From Holothuria scabra (Eukaryota > Echinodermata > Holothuroidea > Aspidochirotida > Holothuriidae), in the NCBI GenBank assembly GCA_037179385.1, contig CM074179.1, forward strand, positions 2,294,001 to 2,358,000: a stretch of DNA of 64,000 nt, written 5' to 3'. Below are positions 47,454-58,326 of the stretch, in pieces; position 1 is the first letter of the stretch; each line of letters opens with the position of its first letter. A program made the position numbers and the translations under genes. Below the pieces are notes generated by a model. The model was not told where the DNA came from and did not search any database. It saw nothing but the letters and a program-made list of their open reading frames with translations.

Positions 47454-48964
47454 CAATTCATGTTTGACTTTATTTATTTATTTAATTTATGTTTCACCAG
47501 GGTATGCACAGTCAGCATCAAGTTGCTCTTCCCCGGGACTTTTTTTTTTCGTTCTTTGAAATGGTCCTGAAAATAAATCATACGGCAAAATTTAGAAGCA
47601 AAAACAAAAAAACATGTTAAAATCAAACATAAAACAAGAAAAAAGAAAGGGGACATAACATGCAAACAAACAAGTACATCATTTGAAAAGAGGTGAAAGG
47701 TGTTAAACTTTGGACTGGTGGACCCTGGGCAACGTACCTCTCACTTTTTGAGAAGAAGGACATCTCCAACAAGTCTCCATCCACTTTTTTCAAAATGAAG
47801 TGCAGAATATTAAGCCCAGTTATTGTCTTCAAACGTCGACATACCAGTAGTCAATTTTTCTTTGTCGGCAAAACACTTTGATAGTATTTACAACTGTTTA
47901 GTCATATGAAATGAAAAACAGTGGTGTTTATTAGGTTGATCTACCACAATAATGTTTTACGGGACTTTTCACAATTTGAACGGATTAACGTTACTTATTG
48001 AACAAGAGCCGCTATGATCTATTTCAGAGGGAAATAACATTTTACGTAACTATGTAACAATAATTATGAAAACGAATTTAAAATAGCCATATGCCATTTG
48101 CAACCCTCGACAAAACTACATGGGGCAAACCTATTCCTGTCCTCGCATCAATCGTGAAGTGTCATGACCCCTTGGGCTGCATCAACATTGGATGTGGGAG
48201 GTGTTGAGGGATGATGACACTTTCCGTATTGCTTGTTTTGCTTGTTTTGTCCAATCATTTTGTCGAGGATTATAGACGCCAACCAGTTCCACGTTTTAGG
48301 CCCACTAAAGTTCATAAAACTATTTGTTGAGATTCAAATGTGAATGATCACTAAATGCGGTCACCTTAACTTAAGAGTTGTAAAAAGAGCATACATTGAG
48401 TTGTTTTTGCTTACCAAAAACTTAATCAAATGTACCGTCATCTTAAACATAATTAAATACTCGAAAATTTTCCAAAGTGGGCACACGCCTTCCTCTAAGA
48501 CCCTAGTCCACAATGATTCTTCTATAATGAAAAAATCACCGCCCCTCCCATCCTCTGGAGATGAATACAGACCAGAAGTGCAATAATGACAGAGTTGAAA
48601 AACAAAAACACCTAATAACTTACAGATTTTAAAACATGAAAGAAGTAAATTGATAAGTACATGTGGAGTTAACAATACGGGTTCATTACATAGTAGTATC
48701 TGGAAAGATTTTATTGTTTTAATCGCTTTTAAAACTGCCAGTTGAGTGCAGTCTTTTGTCATAAACTGCGTACCATGATACAACTCCCGTAAAGAAAACT
48801 ATGATAAATTGATAGGGCATCGATGCAATATGATTAAAGTCATAGTCTAATAACATCTGTGTTAAAATTCCTTAACATTTGTGTAAAATTAGGGCAGGAA
48901 AGATTGTTTTTGTCCTCCAGAGCATTGGTGTCGATTTAATTGTCATTTTTTTCTCCTCTCCTGG
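47454..48964. other. Unassigned DNA with a possible minus-strand exon
   Basis: A TTTA-rich run at 47469-47484 starts the stretch. The minus-strand frame 48361-48783 contains an open segment (48415-48554) between TTCATCTCCAG and GTAAGC, which look like splice sites. The peptide is not recognised. Confidence 0.35.
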
Positions 48965-49345
48965 TAAGGTGTCTACAGTGGCGTAGTGCACGTTTTCCAC
49001 ATGGCAGGCATCCTAATTTCCTGATTTTTTTTAAGTGTGAATACCACTGTATACCAGCCAGTGACGTAATTTGAGGCGCGCAAAGCGCGCTGAAATTCTT
49101 GCCCTTTTAACAACATATGAAAATATGGAGCTTGTATTGCAGAGAAGTTTGCTTTCTGGGTTTCCTGCATGAGAAATTTGCAAAGTTGGGGTATTACTGA
49201 AGAGTCTGCATTGTCTGTTAGCAAATCTGAGATTGAACGGCGACCAAAGATCGTTGTGGCTACATATAATGTTATGTGAGGCCTGCGAATTAAGGCTCTC
49301 CAACGACAGTTTAAAAGTCAAGAGTTGTCACTTCCAGAGCTCGGA
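48965..49345 (-). repeat. Dispersed repeat F, copy 1
   Basis: On the minus strand the words GAGCTCTGGAAGTGACAA, ATCTCAGATTTGCTAACAG, GCAGGAAACCCAGAAAGC and TACAAGCTCCATATTTTC occur in the order seen at 51.84 and 61.2 kb. The class is unknown, and no terminal repeat or coding capacity is seen. Confidence 0.6.
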
Positions 49346-51214
49346 AAAGTTTACCAAACTGAAGGTAGGAGGGACTACTATTGCATTAGGAGTTGGAATT
49401 TGCGACTCGCGAAGGGCGCGAAAAAGTTTTGCTTTTTGAAAAAAAAATTGACGAATATGTAGCTTTTATCGGAGAGAATTTGGAATTTCATGAATAAAGA
49501 GTTTGGAAAACTACACTGTAGTTGTCACAAATGGCAATTTTCTGAATTCTCCATTTTTCAGAGGCTCCCGTGTAGCTACTCCACTAGGTGTCTAAAGGCT
49601 CAGGTGCAGAAATGGTTCTAGTTTCTTCAATATTCTGAGTTGCTAGGAAAATTACAAAGTTTTTAAAACATGGTCTTCAAAGTTTGGATAATTACTTCAA
49701 CCGGTTACGGTCAATGTGAATTTAAATACCGGATGTAGTCTACAAGAAATCAGAGTAACAACGAAAATTGTGGTAGTTTGTGAAGGATTTATGCAAAAGT
49801 TCTAATAGTTATGGAAACCATTTAAAATGAACATGGGTAAAATATATCCATAAATTCATGAAATGCACACTTTAATGAACTGCGGGGAACTTGAAATCAC
49901 AGATTGATGGCGGGATGGGGTGGAGTGGAATCCACCGGTGTTACTGAGACACCGTTGCGTAGCGGTGTAAGATTGCTGATATAAAAAGCATTAAAATAAA
50001 TCCATTATTCTCTCGAACGACACCTCCTCATACACTATTCGCAGACTGATGGAGGCTGTACCTCTTATTCCAGATTGAAGCCGCTCAACTAGCAAACGTC
50101 AGTGTCAGTGATTTTACTTCTCTGATACTTCTGTTACTGTTACTTCGCTGAACCAACTGGTTGGAAACTGGGCCGTAAAACTCCATCTAAGGAACTATCT
50201 ATAATTGTGACATACAGGGAAAATTTCGGCTAAAATGCCTCTCAGATTACAGGAGATGTAAACTCTCAGTTGTCTCTTTACACAAAAAATTCATACTGTC
50301 AAAGCTTGATTTTGAAGATTTCGATGAAAAAACTCTTTGCTCAATATATTTCGTTACCTTCAACTTGGATGCCAAACGAGGCAGGAAGGCGAGACGTTCG
50401 GCTGGGTTTGGGACCCTCGCTGTGCACCATCTGGTTACACCACTGGCACTAGATGAATTAAGAAACAAAAACAAATCTGTAACCCTGTGGTATGTATAGT
50501 TCAGTTATGAATACTTCGGCTAAGAAAAACGTTTCTCTCGACTCAGCAATAGTTTGTAATTTATGTTAGGAGAAAGCAATTTCCGGCCATTTGAGGGGTC
50601 GAGGATTTTTCAAAATTTTCTCTACTCTCCCGCCAACCAATGGTTGATCTCCGCTTATTTAGTCTTTAAATAAAATTAACATTTTTATTTTTTCGTATCA
50701 AAGTATTTTTTTTTCATAACTTTCTAATCACTTTGCAGTTCGTGAACTTACTTTGACGTGAGCATTCTTTTGCAAACGACAGAAGAGCGACTGCTTAGAC
50801 TATACGAGTAAGTCTGGGAAATACTATTTCCAGTCATCTAAGAAGCCGATTTTCCAATTTAGCTCTACGCCAATCAATTGGGGCGCTCCGCTTAGATAGT
50901 CTTTCCCCCTCCCCTTAGATCTTCCCCCAAGCCGGCAATTACCTCACCAAACAAAAAGCGTTCGCGATTTTTTTTTAATTTTAGAATAAAATGCTACAGT
51001 CATTAAGACCATATGATACATTAATTTTTGTACACAAATATCTGAAAATCTAGAGCTCATACTAGAGAAAATTTGCAATTTATAACATAAGTACGAACTC
51101 ACAGGACTGTAGTTGACCAATGTCTTTGATAATCAGTTGACATAAAGGCCTATGTCATTTTTCAGTTTTTTCCTCTTCAAAAGCAATGCAGAAAGGTTCC
51201 AAATTGATTTGTTT
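49346..51214. other. Mixed repeat fragments
   Basis: No gene. It includes a SINE tail at 50135-50195 (TTGGAAACTGGGCCGTAAAA and CTCCATCTAA). Two units related to the 179-bp array of 56.9-58.0 kb lie at about 50570-50680 and 50810-50905 (AAGTCTGGGAAATACTATTT, GGGGCGCTCCGCTTAGATAG). Confidence 0.5.
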
Positions 51215-51563
51215 TTAAAGGGAAATATTGGGTTTCAAATGCTACAACATAGCATAAAATCTCTAGTCATTATCAAATCTTTCGGTCTCAACAATAAACC
51301 ACAGCAATAGTTTCATATCCTCAAAATATTATGCACAAGAGAGAAGAGTTATGGATGTTGCCTCTTTTGAAATGTTCGAAATTTAGGTGAAAAAATTATT
51401 CTTGATCAACAAACGACTGAATTTCTATCCGAGGGAAACTTATTTCTTGAAAAGAAGGCTACCATAGCCCCTTATTTTTAATTATTTATCACTCTTCGCC
51501 AATAAATAGTGGTTTTTAAAGGATGAAATTTCCTTGTCAAATAAACGCAATATTTCCCTTTAA
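51215..51563 (+). mobile_element. TTAA MITE family D, copy 3
   Basis: TTAA then AGGGAAATATTGGGTTTC on the left and AAACGCAATATTTCCCT then TTAA on the right. Length is 349 bp, in the same orientation as the 16.8 kb copy but without its duplication. Confidence 0.9.
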
Positions 51564-51839
51564 ATCTGAACGTTTCAGTGATAGAAGTTGCAATATACGG
51601 CACGAAAAGCGCGCCGAAAATTTCACTTTCTTCAGGAAAATGTGTAAAATAGGCTTGTATTGGAGAGAATTCGGAATCTTATAAAAAAAAGTTGCGAAAA
51701 CAGCTATGCAATTGTCCGGTGTTACCGTTAGCCTTCTTGATAATCTGGTGTCACAAATAGGCTAGCAATTTCCGGATTTCCCTTCATCGGAGCCAGGGGA
51801 AATGGCCCTCTGCAGCCCGGTCGCTAGCTACGCCTTTGA

Positions 51840-52335
51840 TTGTGTCACTTTCGAAAAGCTTTCTAAGCTCTGGAAATGACAAAATCGGATATTTACCATA
51901 TTTGACACCACCGTCGTCAAGAGACACCGGTAGCCATATTGCTATTTTTATAAACTATCTTTCATAAATTTCAAATTTTCTTCAATGTTAGCTCTTGATT
52001 TTGAAATATTTTGTCTAAAAAGGACAACAAAGTTTGGAAATTTTAAAAAAATCATCGGAGAGTGTGGCAGTTCGTAGGCCTTAGATGAAATTTTCTAGCA
52101 ACAATGATGTTCGGTCGTCGTGCAATCATTCTCAGATTTGCCACCGATTTAGTGCAGATTCTCAACAGGAAACCCAGAATCCAAGACTTTCTGCTATACA
52201 AGCTCCATATCTACAAATATTTGTTTAAAAAGGCAAACGTTTTGGCGCACACAAATCACGTCCCTAAAAAAGTGGTGTTCACACTTCAAACAAAAAATCT
52301 GAAAATTTGAGTGCTTGTCATTCTCCCCTAAAAAC
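51840..52335 (+). repeat. Dispersed repeat F, copy 2
   Basis: It carries AAGCTCTGGAAATGACAAA, ATTTTGTCTAAAAAGGACAA, CTCAGATTTGCCACCGATTT, ACAGGAAACCCAGAATCC and TACAAGCTCCATATCTAC. It ends at the edge of the Helentron-like element. Confidence 0.6.
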
Positions 52336-52345
52336 GTCTGTTTTT

Positions 52346-52381
52346 AGTTGCGGTGCCTGCCTTGCAGGCAGCACCGCAACT
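52346..52381 (+). repeat. 5' terminal hairpin of right Helentron copy
   Basis: AGTTGCGGTGC and GCACCGCAACT pair perfectly over 11 bases. The 14-base loop CTGCCTTGCAGGCA contains its own TGCC/GGCA pair. Confidence 0.85.
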
Positions 52382-53011
52382 AATGCAGTTACTCTCGCGA
52401 TGTCAATTTCTGACTTTTCCGGCACTTTATTTCTATCTTCTTGTAGATGCTTTGTGGTATCGAAATACGGTTTAGTGCAATTTGTAGGGATGGTACTTCT
52501 CTTTCGTGTTTTTAAGTTTTGGTGGAAATATGACTTTCGTGAGAGTGTAAAATTGGGTTTTTTTTCATGCAAAATTTGGAAACGTGTTCTATTTTTAGTA
52601 ACAATCTTGCGGAAAAACCAGGTCCGTATGTACTCTGGGGAAAAGGTTGTTTGTTAATTTAACACAGTGCCATCATTTTGGTTGTTTTTTTTTTTTTAAA
52701 TTCATTACAGATTGGTGTTTAGTGAATTTTGAGTATTTATATAAGGATTTCTTTGTAGGGATTCATTCTTTTCAAGTGGCATGGTCGGGGTTGAGGTGAA
52801 GTAAAAAGTTTGATAGTTTAGAGGAGTTTTGTTCACTGTTTTTGTGACTTTAAAGGGCTGTGTGAATTTCTCACACTAACGACAATATTCACAAAGTAAG
52901 TTTCTGTTGGAGGGAAACATTGTTATTGGTAGGTAAATATTATTTGCATGAGTTGGCGAGTATTAATATTTGTGTTATATCAAGGTGTCTGGTTATGGTA
53001 AATTTGTTATT

Positions 53012-53545
53012 TTGAGCGTACTGCCTTGCATACTGAAGGTCCCCGGATCAAATCCCGGTGGAACCACTTGGAAATTTTCCGGGGTCTAAAAATTAGCTTG
53101 TTCAGCATAGCTGTTCACAGTGATGCTGAGGGGGTTTAAAATTGGTGAATTACAAAATTGGGTATTTGGTTGTCCGTTTCAGGAAGTTGTCCGACTCAGG
53201 AAGTTGTCCGCTTGCTCAGTTCAGCTGTTGAGCAGTGGTGCAGAGCAAGTATAACCTCCACCCCTCCAGCCTTTGGGAAAGTGGCTAAAGACTGGGGATA
53301 TGCTCACGTCCGTCGGATGGGGACGTTAAATGGCGGTCCCGGGAGAAGGATTGGGAGCTATTAGTACACGCCTGCCTCGTTACCTCTGAGCACTAGTCGA
53401 AAAGAGAAGGCGAAGTTCGCCGGTGTTCATCCACACTCACTCTGGCATTGGATCTTCGAAGAGTTAAATGATTAGGGCCTGGACTTCAGTGAATCTTATG
53501 GGGCTTTGGCCCTCCTTTGCCCTTCAACCTGTTATGTTATGTTAA
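53012..53545 (+). mobile_element. tRNA-Ala-derived SINE, copy 2
   Basis: It starts inside the tRNA head (TGAGCGTACTGCCTTGCATA, B box GGATCAAATCCC), so the A box is missing and the copy is 5'-truncated. The body matches the 6.7 kb copy. The end reads ATCTTATGGGGCTTTGGCCC, then TCCTTTGCCCTTCAACCTG and TTATGTTATGTT, the same as the 3' end of the LINE at 45.6 kb. The left Helentron copy lacks this insertion and shows the empty site TTGTTATTTTAAACTTTAAA. Confidence 0.85.
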
Positions 53546-53573
53546 AGTTTAAAATTATGTGGAGAATATCACA

Positions 53574-54147
53574 ATGCCTAAGAAGGGCCGTTCAAAGATT
53601 TTTAATTTAGAAAGGAAAGGTTGGCAACAAAGAAAAGAAAGTATGGGGGTGAATTTCAAGATAAAACTTATGAAGAGGAGAAAAATAATGATATCAGAGT
53701 TGGGAACAAACCAAAAAAAAGTTCTAGTGAATGTGAAAAAAGTCAGAGGTGTGATAAAGTAGGGAACATGACGATCGTGAGGTATTATTTATACGTTCCG
53801 AAAGATCTACATGTACATTTTATTTTTTTCGTTGTTGATAGCTGTTGGAGAGAAAAAATGTTTAGGAAGCTTGTGTTGATAGATTCAAACATGGTTTTGT
53901 GAAAACTGGGGGGTTTGATTTGCCGTCTATTGAAATAGGAAAATGTGTTTCAGTTGAGAGTAGGCCGATTCGTGTGAGAAAAGTACGTGGGGATGGTAAT
54001 TGTTTTTTCGGTGTTTGGCATTACTGGTCACAAGGGTAGAAGATAATCATTTTTATTTAAGACAAGTCATTGTAAGTTCGTTGTGTAGTTAATCGGGAAA
54101 AACGTGCCATTTATTTAGTCAATACAGGTGGAGTACATTATGACGTA
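53574..54147 (+). pseudogene. Helentron protein: basic N-terminus and broken OTU protease
   Basis: An ATG at 53574 opens MPKKGRSKIFNLERKGWQQ. One A is missing in the following A-rich run compared with the left copy, so reading moves to a second frame with RKYGGEFQDKTYEEEKNND. A further shift near 53895 brings in VESRPIRVRKVRGDGNCFFG, where GDGNC holds the aspartate and cysteine (Cys codon 54001) typical of OTU cysteine proteases. After a stop, another frame gives VEDNHFYLRQVIVSSLC, then NREKRAIYLVNTGGVHYDVV with the probable catalytic histidine codon at 54136. Cys and His are only about 45 codons apart, far less than in a full OTU domain, so the centre has been deleted. OTU domains occur in some animal Helitrons. 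Inactive here. Confidence 0.7.
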
Positions 54148-55122
54148 GTGTTGGAAATAAAAGATAATGAGTCTGTACATGAGAGCAGCGTTATAGAGAA
54201 TTGGTTGAAGAGGGGTTGTGTTAATGAACATAGTGAAGAATTTTTCGGTGTTAAATGTAACATATTGAAAAGAGGAGACATTTTATTTGAAGAGGAGGGT
54301 AATCAAATGTCAATGCTAAGTTATGTGAAGAGAGCAGATGTTTGTTCAAATGAGGGGAGTAATCATATATTAGTGAAAGGGTCTATGGGAGTGACTGAAG
54401 ATAGGTATAAATGTTGGGAAAATAAAGGTTTTGTGATAAAACGTAGTGTGGGTATTGCAAGTGATGGTACTAAAATGATGCTTAGAGAACAAATACGTAA
54501 GCGTCAATTTAGAAAAGAAGAGGAGAGTCCAATTAGAGAATTGCAACATCGCTTTTGGAATAAAATTATGGAGGGGCCTACATATGTTTGCTTTTATTGT
54601 AAGCAGTTATGGTATAAAGAATGTGCACTGTGGGTGAATTTAGTTAGTTTTAGTGGAAATACTAATATTTGTAAGCAGGAAGAAGGTATAGATAAAGGAT
54701 GGGTCTGTAAAACCTGTTTAAAATATATAAAAGAAGGCAGAGTTCCGTTATTAATTCGAGATAATAATATGAAAATGTATGAGATACCAGAAGAATTGAA
54801 ATTACATCGTCTTGAAGAAAGGTTGGTCGCTTTGCGAACACCTTTTATGCAGTTGCGTGAGCTTCCTCGAGGAGGGCAATTTAGTATTAAGGGAAATGTT
54901 AATGTCCCGTCTGATGTGGTGGCAACAATTAAAACCTCACCTATAAGACTTGAAGAGAGCCAAGTAATTCCTGTCAAATTTAAGAGGAAATTAAGTTGTA
55001 AAACGGCTATTTTTTCTGAAAATGTTAGGACTAGAAGTGTTGTTCTTGCTGCTCGCTGGCTGATAGAAAATGTGGATATCAAGATACACAACAATGACTT
55101 AAGAAAGGAAGACACGTTTTGA
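54148..55122 (+). pseudogene. Helentron protein: DUF6570-like zinc region
   Basis: A 324-codon open frame that continues without a stop from the OTU tail, so the GTG at its start is not a true initiation site. Residues about 148-195 carry CFYCKQLWYKECALWV and GWVCKTCLKYIKEGRVP, paired cysteines suited to zinc binding. They are followed by LKLHRLEERLVALRTPFMQL and RELPRGGQFSIKGN. This order is characteristic of the region upstream of the Rep nuclease in animal Helitron proteins. The frame ends at TGA, but a neighbouring frame continues EKDEQLLVSGSAAPLLLTPP to a stop near 55212, so a frameshift is likely. The HuH Rep and Pif1-like helicase parts are absent. The minus-strand frame of 195 codons over it is a shadow. 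Confidence 0.75.
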
Positions 55123-55212
55123 AAAGGATGAACAACTTCTGGTAAGTGGCTCTGCTGCCCCTCTTTTACTAACACCACCATTACTTGCCTACACGATGTT
55201 GAGTTCGCGCTA

Positions 55213-56120
55213 GGAGGGCCTGTATAATAGAGTAGTCAGGTTCCTGTTTTTTGACTCATTCAAAATGCCGTTTTGCATCGCGGAAGGATATATTGCAAAA
55301 AATGCCTGAAATACCTTCAATTTTCTTTGAATGATTACTGCAACTACTTTACTACCACATAGAGATCACAAATTGAACACATCTCTTCACTAACATGGTC
55401 TAATCTCCCTCCCCCCCCCCCCAAAAAAAAAGTTTTTCTAGGGTGTTAAATTCGTAGGGTAACTTGCGTCGGCGGGGTTCCCCTTGAATTGGTGGTGTGC
55501 TACCTTTTGTCTTCACTGCAAAGTCATACATATCACTCATCCGTGTCCGTGAAAAACCATGGGGGTCGCCCCATGGTTGCATTGACAGAAGAACTATATT
55601 CAAAAAAGGTCACAGCAGGGAGCTGCCTTCAGTAGCAGCTCCCTGGTATTAGTCCCGTTCATATACGTCACTAGTATCCCTTCCCCAATTATTTCTAAGT
55701 TCAGAATTTAATCAAACTTGAAAGATATTGTCTTACACAAATCAGAGTGTCGAACCATCCAGTAATCAATCATAAAGATACATTGCATCATTTTTACGTC
55801 CTATAATGAAACGTGAATACCAAAATGTCGATGTTTATAATTTGTAGCTATTAGCTGCGATTCGTCTGTCGTCACATTATTAACCAGACACGTTTCTTAT
55901 TACATTCTATAGCAAGGACTTTTTGTCGCTTCTTTGACGATGTCCTTTTACTACGGAAGAAAATTTTGTCATTGTAGTAAGTTTATGTATGGCCATGACT
56001 CGCAATTGATGAAACGATTACCTAATGAAAGCAATAAGTCAGACAGTTCTATGAATACGAATAAACCGTCGAGTAAAAGATTCCGTAGAAGACGAATTTC
56101 ATCATTCCAACAACCCGTCT
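55213..56120. other. Element interior, weak coding remnants
   Basis: A C12-A9 tract is at 55411-55431. A frame at 55934-56194 begins with FYYGRKFCHCSKFMYGHDSQ and is lysine- and serine-rich. It looks protein-like but runs into a family A MITE fragment, and I do not recognise it. Confidence 0.4.
55616..55645. repeat. 11-bp stem hairpin
   Basis: CAGGGAGCTGC and GCAGCTCCCTG pair perfectly around the 8-base loop CTTCAGTA. A related stem is at 58834-58857. It may mark the end of a small Helitron-type repeat. Confidence 0.8.
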
Positions 56121-56162
56121 GCAATACAATTGTAGTTTGGGGTGAAAAGTTTGACCCTTTAA
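56121..56162 (+). mobile_element. TTAA MITE family A terminal fragment
   Basis: Only the right end is present: ACAATTGTAGTTTGGGGTGA, then AAAGTTTGACCCTTTAA. Confidence 0.7.
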
Positions 56163-56724
56163 TACGGGAAGTTTCAACTTTCTGCTTACTATAAGTTGAT
56201 CCTTATCAGCTTATGTTATGTGACGTAGACACTAAATTTAGACCGTGCACAGAGGGTCAAATTTTTGGTTTACGGACGAAGATTTGAACATTTCAAGACA
56301 TTTCGTAACTGTAAATTTCTAGCTAAGTGGCTCGTTCGTTTCATCTCTTTGCCCTTTTCGGAAATGGAAAGTTCGCAAGATATTTATGAGCTAATTATTT
56401 TCTAGTTTGTTATAATTATGTCAGGGAGTTGTGGTGTTATCAGGAAAACGTTTAACTTATTCATCATAAAGTCCATTTTTCTCTTTAAAGTGATTTGTTC
56501 AACTATATTGCAACTATTGCTAAATACGGGCAATGGTTATGAGAATCGGGTAATCTGATTTTCGATAATTTAATGATGTAGGGTGAGAATGTCTTCCCGT
56601 AAGTCTGCTTGAAAATTCATTTCAACACACCGTGTAACGTGACAATTCTGTCAATAAGTGTTACTAATAGAAGAAAAATCATCTACTTCATTTCATCCAA
56701 TGGTAGTGGTACATTTTATCTGAT

Positions 56725-57980
56725 TCTTCTGATCAAAATAGCGACTGCTATAAGATCCCCATAGGCCTTAATTTTTTCAAAAGTAAAATCATATATAGTA
56801 GGAAGTTGGGGCACACAATTTTTTCAATTTAGCCAAGAGTCGCAATAGAGTAAAATTCATTTATTTAGCATGTTTTCAATTCCGGTTTGTAGTTTCCCCG
56901 AAATGATGCGGGATTCATCGATTGGCAGTGATACATTTTATCTGGTAATTTTCTGATCAAATAGCGACTGCTTGGATCCCCCTATAAGTCTGGGAAATTT
57001 CATTTTCGACTGTCTCAGGGGTCTGATTTTTCAAAATTTTCTGTTCGCTTCGCGCCAACCAGCGGTGAAGTTCCGCGCAGATAGTCTTCCTAGCAGCATT
57101 TTAGTTTCAAGTGAACAATTTTTGTGCAAACAGACCCTCGAATTAGTGACTTCTAAGACCCCTTCTAAGATAGTCAAAGGTTTTGACTATCTGAAGTGGT
57201 CAGGTTTTTTTAAAATTTCCTGCACGCTTCGTCCCAACTTATGGTGGTGCTCCACTTACACCGCTTCATAGCAGAATTTAAGTTTCAAGTGATCATTTTT
57301 TACAAAAGGAAACTCAAAATAGCGAATGCTTAGATCCCCATATAAGCCCGGGAAATGCCATTTTCAACTGTCTGAGCGGTCGGATATTTGAAAATGTTTT
57401 GTACGCGTCGCGCCAACTAATGGTGGCGCTCCGCTTAGTCTTTCTGGCTGAATTTTAGTTTAGAACGAACGTACGTTTATCTGCAATTGAAACTTAAAAA
57501 AGCGACTGTTGGATCCCCTTTTCAAGCCTGGGAAATGTCATTTTTGACTGTCTGAGGGGTACGAATTTTCAAATTTTCTGGACGCTCCGCGCCAACCAGT
57601 GGTGGCGCTCCGCTTTGACTGTCCTATAGGCAGAATTACATTTCTCGGGCAAAAATCTTGTGCCCCAAAAGTGAAATGCTCCCCTACGCCCCTGGAAATA
57701 CTTCACTCAGGCGTGCACTGGAACAGCTGCTTGCAACATTCAGCAGGATTCCGGATTTGCGATCGTAGGATACATAGTTCAGTGGAGTAATGAACTGAGC
57801 TAATCAGTATCTCAAAAGGGTGTTTTAATCTTAGAAAAATAAAAAAATTTCTCTCCAGAATTAGAGACAAATAAACCTGGCAAATGCCATTTCTAGCGAT
57901 CTGGGAGGTTTTAAAATCCAAAATTTTCTTTGTACCCTCCGCGCCAACTGGTGGTGGCGCTACGCTTAGATAGTAAACTC
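56725..57980 (+). repeat. Tandem array of about 179-bp units
   Basis: The landmark CCAAC in CGCGCCAACC-type words occurs at 57055, 57235, 57413, 57592 and 57944, with spacings of 180, 178, 179 and 352 (two units). Each unit carries GGGAAATGTCATTTTTGACT, CTGAGGGGT, TTTTCAAAATTTTCTG and GTGGTGGCGCTCCGCTTAGA. Units are diverged. Tandem repeats inside the element are also known from Helentron-associated elements such as DINE-1. Confidence 0.8.
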
Positions 57981-58197
57981 CAGCCACCCCCTACAAAAGT
58001 ATCCAGCCCTTCATGGACCCCTACCAGGGCTTTGTCCCCTGAACCCCACCAGGGGCCCTTAAAGCGGCCCCCTGGACCCCAGGCTGATTGGGCCAACAGT
58101 CTAAACCCTGTACAAACATGGGCCGATTTTCCTAAATTTTTAGCCAAATCGTTCGTTCATTTCATCTCTTTGCCTCGAATTGACCATTGATTTAATT

Positions 58198-58326
58198 AAC
58201 TATGCACCGACTTAAACAATGGTCAAACCATTGACCTCCAACTTTGGTCAAAATTTACTAATTTATGGTCAGATCTAACCATTAATTGGTCACTTTTTGA
58301 CCATACCATTGAGTCGGTGCATAGTT
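58198..58326. mobile_element. Small MITE with AACTATGCACCGACT termini
   Basis: AACTATGCACCGACTTAA (58198-58215) is the inverse of TTGAGTCGGTGCATAGTT (58309-58326) with one mismatch. The interior repeats ATGGTCA and TGACCAT on both strands. Confidence 0.75.

Noticed and set aside
54594..55181. 195-codon minus-strand frame
   Set aside because: It overlaps the Helentron coding frame in antisense and has no motifs. It is a shadow.
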